Source: Prostheceraeus crozeri (taxonomy: Eukaryota; Platyhelminthes; Polycladida; Euryleptidae). From it: DNA of 64,000 nucleotides. Below are positions 56,567 to 64,000 of this stretch, piece after piece. The position numbers and the translations under genes are program-made. The number at the start of each line of letters is the position of its first letter. Position 1 is the stretch's first letter. Location of the stretch: positions 1 through 64,000 of the forward strand of contig CAJQUW010004775.1 of NCBI GenBank assembly GCA_907163375.1, written 5' to 3'. Below the pieces are notes generated by a model. That model was not told the origin of the DNA and searched no databases. It saw only the letters and a list, made by a program, of their open reading frames with translations.

Positions 56567-59412
56567 GCAAAACATCTGTGCATTCTATTGAATACCCTGT
56601 TGAAGGAATACGAAAGCTTGGTACATTAGAAATTTTGTTTTTTATTCCTGAGAAAGCCAGAGGCTATTTTTGACATAGATTTCCACCTTGCTAGTAATTG
56701 AAAGTGATTGCTTTGCGCCATCGTGAAATGCCTTAAGCAATCTTCATAAATGTGACCTAAATTGAGTAGAACGTCGGAATTGAAATCGCATGCTCGTCCG
56801 ATGAGATCCTATTTCTATCTGTTAAGATAAGTTACTGAAACCATTGCGGTAATCAAATTTGTTTTCAAGCGTGTTAAATGAATTTGCTTGAAAATTTATG
56901 ACAATGATGCGCACTTCAGAATTTCTCCACTGTTACTAAATTCTTCATCGAGAAGTCAATAAGGAAAATGGGGATTTAATTTTAGGCAATCACCACAATT
57001 TTCAATGATTTTATTGAATTCTCCGCAATCTCTGTCAATATACTATTTGTATAGCCTATACGGTATATGATCTCAACATATTTGATAGACACGAGGAATT
57101 CATATTAGTAGTAAATTTGTCTGTTTGCATCGTATCGACGCCTTTAAATAATGTCGTTGCTCAGAATGGCAATCAATATTTTCCTTTTCCCGGATTTCAT
57201 TGAATTTGATCATATATCAAAAGTGAAATTTCATTTCCTGGAATACCAGGGTGTCGCTTCCAGGTAGAAATCCCTGACTGGATATCAAATTTCCATGACA
57301 AGACGCCAATAAAAAGATATGAACATCTCTGATTCTGTCGCCTTACATATTGAATGAATGAAACACTTTTATATAAAATTCTTGGTTTTGAATAATTTGA
57401 TTAAAGCACATCGGTTTTGTTCACCGAATCAGAATGTATTTGTATAAATTCTATGATCAACAATGAGGATACTGATGAACTTCCTTTGTCGTACCGTAGT
57501 AAAAGAAATCAGTGTTTGACTTTTGCTTTTTAATGTATAATCCAAACTGTGTAAATTATTGCCATTTGAGCTTGAAAATGCTAGGTTCTGTCATATGATT
57601 ATATTAAACTTTTCATTATGTGTCTTGGAATGTTTCGTTATCGAGAAATCTATGTTTCGCGATAAAAATTGAGACTTATATCTTGTTTTAAGACATCAAA
57701 TGTAATTGAAGCTGCATTCACTTATTTCCGATCTTTATGCTGCTTTTGATCCTTCAGTTTGCATAAAACATGTAAAATGGTCTGAAATGGAATTTGGATC
57801 GCGTATCCACAAGACAGCAAAAATATAAAAAGATAATAATTTTTTGCATCAATATTCCTTTTCAAAATGAAGTCACAGATTTTCACAATTTTAATAATTA
57901 TAGCTTATAGTAATGTCAGGAAGTCAAGATAACTTACGTGAATTTTAAGAGGAAACCACTATTATGTTGGTGACCATGATGACCACTATTGACTCAACAA
58001 ATCATCATAACTGATCTTGGACCCTGTCTGTGTCCCAGTCCGCTTCGGTGTCAAATGGTTGATGTCACATAGGTTTGCATGTGTTCTAAGCTGAGCGAAA
58101 ACAGGTTTAACTCATCACAGGCCATCAAAAATAGACAGTAGGCATATATTCGGGTTCCATGTGTTTAATATGATTGAAATTCGGAGTTTGAAAGGCGATG
58201 AAACATGCAACCAGACCAGAAACAATCAAACATTTTTTGTTGATGCAATTAGAGAAGGTCGATTTAGTTGATTTAATCATGCCCACTATGGCGCTATTAA
58301 AATGCTGAAGATGAGATGTGTTCATATATTCGAAATTTCGGGCCGTTTATGTGTTGCTTGAAGATCTAAATAAATACTCAAAATGCACGTATCATACGTA
58401 GACGCAGGGCTAGACTATTTCTTTCATCAGACAATATTTTGAAAAATTATAAAGCAAATGAACAAAAATATGTCGAAGTCACTGTGACTGATATCGACAG
58501 ACTTTTGTACCCAGGTAATATATTTTCGTATTCGGCACATTCATCGAGGGCATCGAGAGTATGCCTTTTTCTGAGAGGTGTAAATTGCTCCAAGGCTCCG
58601 CATAGACTGTTAGACTACCTTGAGAACATGTGATGTTCAGATAGTTGGAAAATACAATGTACTTGACATATCGCAAGACTAAGTAAGCACCCATCGCTTA
58701 ACTTATTTGTTATGTTCAATTAAGAAGCTTAGCGTTTTCACAATGTGTGCTTCATTCACTCCAATAGCTACCAGTGTCCTTAAAAAATGAAACTTTGATC
58801 ACATGAATAAATAATGCAAATTGCGTGAACCGCGAATAAGAGCTGAATACATGTCATGTTTTCTCTTCAATGGATAAGCAAGAAAATCAACAGAGCTTGG
58901 TGAAAATTAATGTAGGATATGGGCCATCTGATTCTCATTGAAATACAAAGTGTTCCAATGTTATAGACCGCAGCTCTTTTGATTTAGATTTCACCTAGGC
59001 TTGATGTGGTGTGTAAATGTTTTAAATTGAAATTAGATAAAAAGCACCGCTCTGTTTATGTTGTTAAGATTAGTTTGGTGATTGGGATCTCATCTATCGA
59101 TTTTGAACTTCTCTTCGTTAGATAAATTCGATCATGATATTGCAGATGAACCATCCAAAGTACTGATGAATGATGTGCAAGTAAGATATCCAGTATCATG
59201 AATTCGACTCCGATGGAATGGTAGTTGAATTAGAGACTACAGGTACCACTTCAACTTGGAAAATAATGTGGAGGATTCATGGTTCATTGTTGTGTTGCGG
59301 TAGTATTCGTTCGATCAACTAAGTACTGTTTTGATTATTTTGGAATTTTGCGATACACTGATATAAGACTTCAGTGCCATGTTCAGAGAGCTTATACAAT
59401 TATTCTTTTCAG
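56567..59412 (+). other. 2.8 kb intron before exon 5b
   Basis: AT-rich, no element ends or protein resemblance recognised. Ends in the ATTCTTTTCAG acceptor. Confidence 0.5.
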
Positions 59413-59528
59413 TCCTTTAACCAAGCGGATACCTATTACGTTTTCAATCACGTTGACGTTGTAATTACTTATCACAGTATAGACGAAGCTGCAGGTCGCA
59501 TCGTCAGTGTGAAGCTCACTCCACGCAG
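59413..59528 (+). CDS. TM9SF2: TM9SF exon 5, version b (duplicated alternative exon)
   Basis: Acceptor TTCTTTTCAG ends at 59,412; donor GTTAGT starts at 59,529. 116 nt, phase 0 in, two bases (AG) out, the same phases as exon 5a although one codon longer. Encodes SFNQADTYYVFNHVDVVITY then HSIDEAAGRIVSVKLTPR. 25 of 37 aligned residues equal exon 5a, the centre (NHVD.VITYH) and the end (GRIVSV.LTPR) being constant. No stop or frameshift; differences are mostly conservative or silent, so both versions seem to be under protein-level constraint. A tandem duplication of the whole gene is less likely, because exons 1-4 are not repeated between 40.7 and 59.4 kb. Confidence 0.88.
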
Positions 59529-62500
59529 GTTAGTATCCGCATCTGTTGTATAGTGAAACGACGTTCAAGGACAATGTGTTTCAATCTTTTTTGCCATGAA
59601 GGTCTAATTGTAAATGTTCCGTCTTATTCTGGCCGCTCTGTGTATGGAATGTCATGCAAAACAGTGTCTAGTGAAATGCAGATATACAATGGAAACTATG
59701 ACATTCTAAATGCAGAATTCTTAAAATATATTGTAAGCGAAATACTGTTATATCAATTACGCTGTTCTTATATTCAATTTCAGCGACTGACTGCCCTCAA
59801 GATACCTCAAATGTTGGAGGAGACGAGTTCTACTTGTATTTTTGAGCCAAAATTTACCTAGGATTTCGACTTATTCGCTTTCATCAACACGTTAAACTGC
59901 TAAATAAATGAAAACAAGGTGTCTAGTCAAAAGTGCTTGTACAAGAGGCGCACTGATGCTATTGGAATTACAACTATTCATTTATTACATCACTTATATT
60001 TAGTGCCTGATGCATAGTATGTTTAACTTAAAAATTGTTTGCAGTTGTCCGTATGTTCAACTGGTGCATACGGTATCTGAAAAGATAGTTTATCAAGCAT
60101 TTTCGTCAGTACAGCGCTATCAAATTAAATCTATTTCCAGGCATTTCGTTTTTTGTCGATGTCAGTTATGTGAGCACATTTGCATTGAATAGCAGATGAC
60201 CCAATCTTTTGATCCGCTCGGATCATCAAGTGAATTTTTCTTGCAATTGATGGTTGAATTGGCTAGATGGAATAATGATGTGAAATATGGTTGAAGAAAT
60301 TGAAAAAGGGAGAGGTGGGTGGAATCATGGGTTCACGCTGTTAAAGAAAATCAATTAAATGATTAACCGTAGTTAAATTAAGCGTTTTTGTTGGGCCTTC
60401 AAAATGTCCATGTGAACGCTAAGTCCATTAAATAATGCATAAATGCATTTCGGGCTGAGATTGGAATTGTACGTTGGACGTTTTGCACAAGATTGGGTAA
60501 AAACTTGGGTAAAATGCCCAAGATCCAAGACCAAGGTTGAAAATTTTGTTTTGAACCCCAAGTTGTTAGGACTGTAAAGCAACCTAGCACAATGGCTAGA
60601 AACTAAATTTTGAAGCAGATAGTATTTAGGCCTGTCAGATCTTTCGTTCCTAAAACTAATTCCATTCCTCGTACTGGCACGCAAAAATTGTGACAGCTGA
60701 ACTCTTAATAAATACAAAATATTGCAGCTAATTTGATTGCTTAAGATGTGCAAGGATTATAGATAGCCTATCATTGCATATATGTTGTATCGAAGGGCAT
60801 AATATTCCTATGCATGACCTGTGCGATCAAGTAATACAGGCGGATGATATATGTCTGTCTCCACGTAAGGGCGTATTCACATTGATAGGCTCAAATAAGT
60901 AGATCTCTTTCATTTTGCTAGTAGTAATTTATTTCATTGTTCTTAGGTCTGAAGGTCGCACATACACAATTACTTATTTCTTAGCTCTCTTGATATAGAA
61001 TACGTGTATTTCATAGGCATATCTGCATTGCGTATATCGTTAGTAAATACTCGTATATAAAGGAAATAAACCGCTCCCTCCACCACCGATGCACTCACTT
61101 CAGGCAGCCGTGAGAGACAGAAGTATCCCGAGAATCCTTGGCAGCATCTGTATCATCCTAAAATAAAGTATCGTTACCCGGCCAATGCCTATGATGGTAT
61201 CTTTTTCATGTAAATAACAATAAAATCCATAGGCTGATGTTTAATCTCATCTGAAGAACCGCGTTGTTGGAGTTAATGAACATGCATACTCATATTAAAT
61301 TTGTGTTTGCACTGAATTCAATTCTGTTGTAACAACGCTGTTGAACCATAACAGTACATATGTGCATTTCACAATTAACTCAAGATTCACAAGATATCAC
61401 CAGTTTAGCTATCACCATCAAACACATCACCTCAATAGCATTCAAGCTGGCATACTTGTGAGACTGAGCAGCGAATTACATTTCAACGGAAGATTTTTAA
61501 ACTGAATTATACCTCTGTGGTGCTTTTTCAATCCCTTACATTAAGAACAACTCAAGAGAAGGGGACATTTCGATATTGAACACTCACGAATTTTGTACTT
61601 CTTCTATTCATGACCTATTGTTACATGGGCAGTTCAGTGGTAGTTATAGCAGACATCTCACGGTTAAAATTTAGACTATACGGTTCCAACCTCAGTATAG
61701 CAAATTGACAAACAAAATGTGATAAAGTGCTATGAAATATGAATTAACTGACAACAAATTTGGATAAGGTAATAACCATAGAGGTGGGATATGAATTCTG
61801 TCGAAGCCTAGGGAGGACATTAGATGAATATGATGGCACCAGTCTGGACTCCGACGGCGGGTGTAGTGGGAAGCTAATATGACACCTGTCAGAATCAGAA
61901 TATTAATTAAATTGAACCACTAACAAAGTCCGCAGACCGCATCAAAGAAAATAATTAAAATTTATCTTGTGACCACAGATTTATGAATATCGTTCCCAGT
62001 TTTGGTATGTTTAATCTTCATAACTCATTGCAAACGATCCTGAGCAGAATGATATTGATGGTTCCTACGGTCCTGGAAAGTCATGGAATTGAAAGGGTGT
62101 CCTTGAAAGTCCTGTAACCGTCACAGATATTCATTCTTAAACATCGTTGTTTCTTTGATATTTCCATTTTATCAAATACTTAATTTTTATCATTCACACG
62201 TAGATTTTATGTTAAGGACGGAATATGCATCGATCGGAATGGTTGATTTTGAAATGTCAAAAGATTTTACTGAATTTGTATTCAATAAAGCAATATACAA
62301 ATGCCCCTGTGCATTTGTTTATTGTGTTGTTCAAGATACTCTCTGTGAACTACCTGATATATTGAAGTGCACTGCTATATCCTGTCAAAATCGCTTTCAT
62401 ATTGGGCTCAATAAAAATTGGATTTCTAGTGATCGATGATAATGTAAATCGTTCCATATTCAGGCAATGCCGTTTGACAAGCAGTTTGCTAATCGCTAAA

Positions 62501-62756
62501 TTTGACCTGTCAGAAGAATAACACGTGGCATGCAAAGTTTTGTATCACTTAACATCCGCGTAAAGCTTTGAATTTATGCGTGAATACTTAGCAGTTTCCA
62601 TCGCTGCTACTTTTTGCAGCTCTGTAACATCTGCTCAAATGAATCTTCTGCTTTATCACGTTCACTTTCAAGCCCTTATACACGTATATACAATTCATAG
62701 GTTGTTTGGTCTATACTCTATATGTTTCATGAATGAATGAATTTATAAAACTAAGA
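59529..62756 (+). other. Intron after exon 5b, first part
   Basis: No recognised exon or element. 62,060-62,120 has TACGGTCCTGGAAAGTCATG and repeated AAAGTCCT words, probably an old transposon end related to that at 9.6 kb. Frames at 59,553-59,861, 60,373-60,753 (minus) and 62,155-62,439 are open but unlike any family I know. Confidence 0.45.
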
Positions 62757-62972
62757 CAAGGTCAATAATAAAATAGATTGAATAGCTTTCGACTACGTCT
62801 TTGTCAATTCACTAAAAAAACATCTATTTTAATATAAAACTCTAACAGAGCAAGAACATCTTAATTGTAATAGCAGCCTTGTTCATCAACATTTTTATCA
62901 AAACATCGATTGCCTCCATCTGCCAATGATATAATAGTAGAAATCTTACAACGTAATTTCACTAATGTTTAC
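62757..62972 (+). repeat. Left arm of an inverted repeat (about 200 bp)
   Basis: Pairs with 63,147-63,335. Shared words: ATTGCCTCCATCTGCCAATG, TACAACGTAATTTCACTAA, GAACATCTTAATTGTAATAG. Spacer about 175 bp. Arms close to 90% alike with small indels, so probably a young foldback MITE. Confidence 0.85.
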
Positions 62973-63146
62973 GAACGCAAAATTTGTGAGAGATATTTTA
63001 CCAAAACCAAAAGGCCTGGAATCAATGTAATGTATAACAGTATGTAACATGATATCTTGTCTAACATTCACCATAGTATTCATTTTGCATCTCATTTTGA
63101 AAAGTTTCTGTGATATACTGTCAAAAATGTCTTTTTGCTCTGTTAA

Positions 63147-63335
63147 ATTAGTGAAATTACGTTGTAAGATTTCTACTTTTACATCATTGGCAGATGGAGG
63201 CAATCGATGTTTTGATGAAAATGTTGATGAACAAGGCTGCTATTACAATTAAGATGTTCTTGCTCTGTTAGAGGTAGTTGCTGATAATTTAATTGACAAA
63301 GACGTATTCAATACATTTCATTATTGACCTTCTCT
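63147..63335 (-). repeat. Right arm of the same inverted repeat
   Basis: Reverse-complement of 62,757-62,972; ends ATTCAATACATTTCATTATT then GACCTT. Overlapping frames on both strands here arise from the repeat. Confidence 0.85.
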
Positions 63336-64000
63336 TCGTTTTATAAATTGAACAATTAGGTCAATGGTGAACCGAATTAATGATTGAATGACAGTGAACT
63401 ATGTAATGGAGCACTGTTAATGTTTAGAAATTAATGCGACCACTGTCAACTGCTGATGTCAATGCATGTATTTGAAGTTGTGAAAAGGATTAATTCATTC
63501 TATTTAATGTAATACAAGTTTTATTTAAATCGACATTTATTCTCTTAGATCTAAATATGATTTAGGCCAGAAACACAATTTATTCCTTAAAGTTTACATT
63601 TATGCATACAAAATGCGACAATTAAGCTCCCGGTATGGTTGAAATTATTTGAATTTCGTCATTGAAATTCGCTCAGTATTGTTGAAATTGTCAGAAGGGT
63701 GATCGATGAACAATGCCGCCGGCCTCTTATTATTCAATCAGTATCTCCATGTTTAAAGTCGCAACTTTCATTCCATGTGGACATGACCGTGAACAAGCTC
63801 TTGTCGTTGTGGTAATTTTCTTCAAATACTCAATACCTATCGAAGAAAATATGCGACTTTCTTTTTTACATTATAAGGCCAGGTTACGTAGAGAACTCGT
63901 CCTTTCCTTCCGAAATGCATGCAGACCGCTGTGTTACGTGCATCCTTCTAACTCGTAAAGTTAGGGTACGTGGAAAATCGTCTCCTGATTCCTAAATGCG
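63336..64000 (+). other. Intron DNA to the window edge
   Basis: Nothing recognised. The 63,713-63,958 frame is open but without family resemblance. The next TM9SF exons must lie beyond 64,000. Confidence 0.45.

Noticed and set aside
59785-59850. Possible TM9SF exon 6 after a TTCAATTTCAG acceptor, with a frame reading DCPQDTSNVGGDEFYLYF
   Set aside because: It vaguely resembles the next lumenal segment, but the phase does not fit the two-base overhang of exon 5, the frame closes at once and no good donor follows.
60373-60753. 126-codon minus-strand frame
   Set aside because: No known family and no supporting signals; plausible by chance at this length.

Overview
The window looks like a piece of a large, AT-rich invertebrate animal genome. 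It has spliced exons with GT/AG borders, introns of many kilobases, polymerase-III-type SINEs, LINEs, hAT, piggyBac-like and mariner-like DNA elements, Penelope-like retroelements and a viral/Polinton-type ATPase fossil. I cannot name the species or phylum.

Only one host gene is recognisable: the 5' part of a TM9SF2/4-type nonaspanin (EMP70 family) on the + strand. Six exons are visible: the start and signal peptide (20,988-21,104), two short exons (32,438-32,505 and 32,570-32,663), a large lumenal exon (39,055-39,312), and two versions of the next exon (40,619-40,731 and 59,413-59,528). The last two encode the same segment, are 25/37 identical in protein, enter in phase 0 and leave in phase 2. 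They look like mutually exclusive alternative exons 18.7 kb apart. The membrane-spanning exons must lie beyond 64,000. Everything from 21.1 kb to at least 59.4 kb is therefore intron packed with mobile elements.

Layout. 0.2-1 kb: packaging-ATPase fossil. 1-3.2 kb: AT-rich repeats, a nested palindrome and a 185-nt poly(C) run. 3.2-4.6 kb: head-to-head Penelope-like fragments. 4.69-9.31 kb: a foldback element with two arms of 2.0-2.5 kb, a roughly 20-bp motif repeated about every 180 bp, and a perfect 10-bp target duplication. 11.3-12.3 kb: a non-autonomous hAT element; a second copy (17.34-18.72 kb) sits inside a smaller foldback relative (17.08-19.63 kb). 12.6-13.6 kb: LINE scrap and an inverted repeat. 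16.1-16.3 kb: Penelope-like 3' end. 22-23 kb: tRNA-like units and SINE. 23.4-25.0 kb: hAT-like element containing a MITE. 26.4-29.9 kb: LINE pieces. 31.0 kb: a 156-bp piggyBac-type MITE. 34-35 kb: tandem repeat and LINE RT end. 35.6-38.3 kb: a complete-ended hAT element with a dead transposase. 40.2-40.4 kb: SINE. 43.6-45.4 kb and 55.2-56.6 kb: two inverted Penelope-like pairs with GIY-YIG domains. 47.6-51.76 kb: a composite element bounded by CAGGGCTG ends that holds two minisatellites, a PHD-finger fragment and a DDE-transposase fragment.

The most interesting items are the duplicated TM9SF exon, the repeated inverted (head-to-head) arrangement of Penelope-like copies together with hammerhead-ribozyme-like motifs, and the foldback family with regularly spaced internal motifs.
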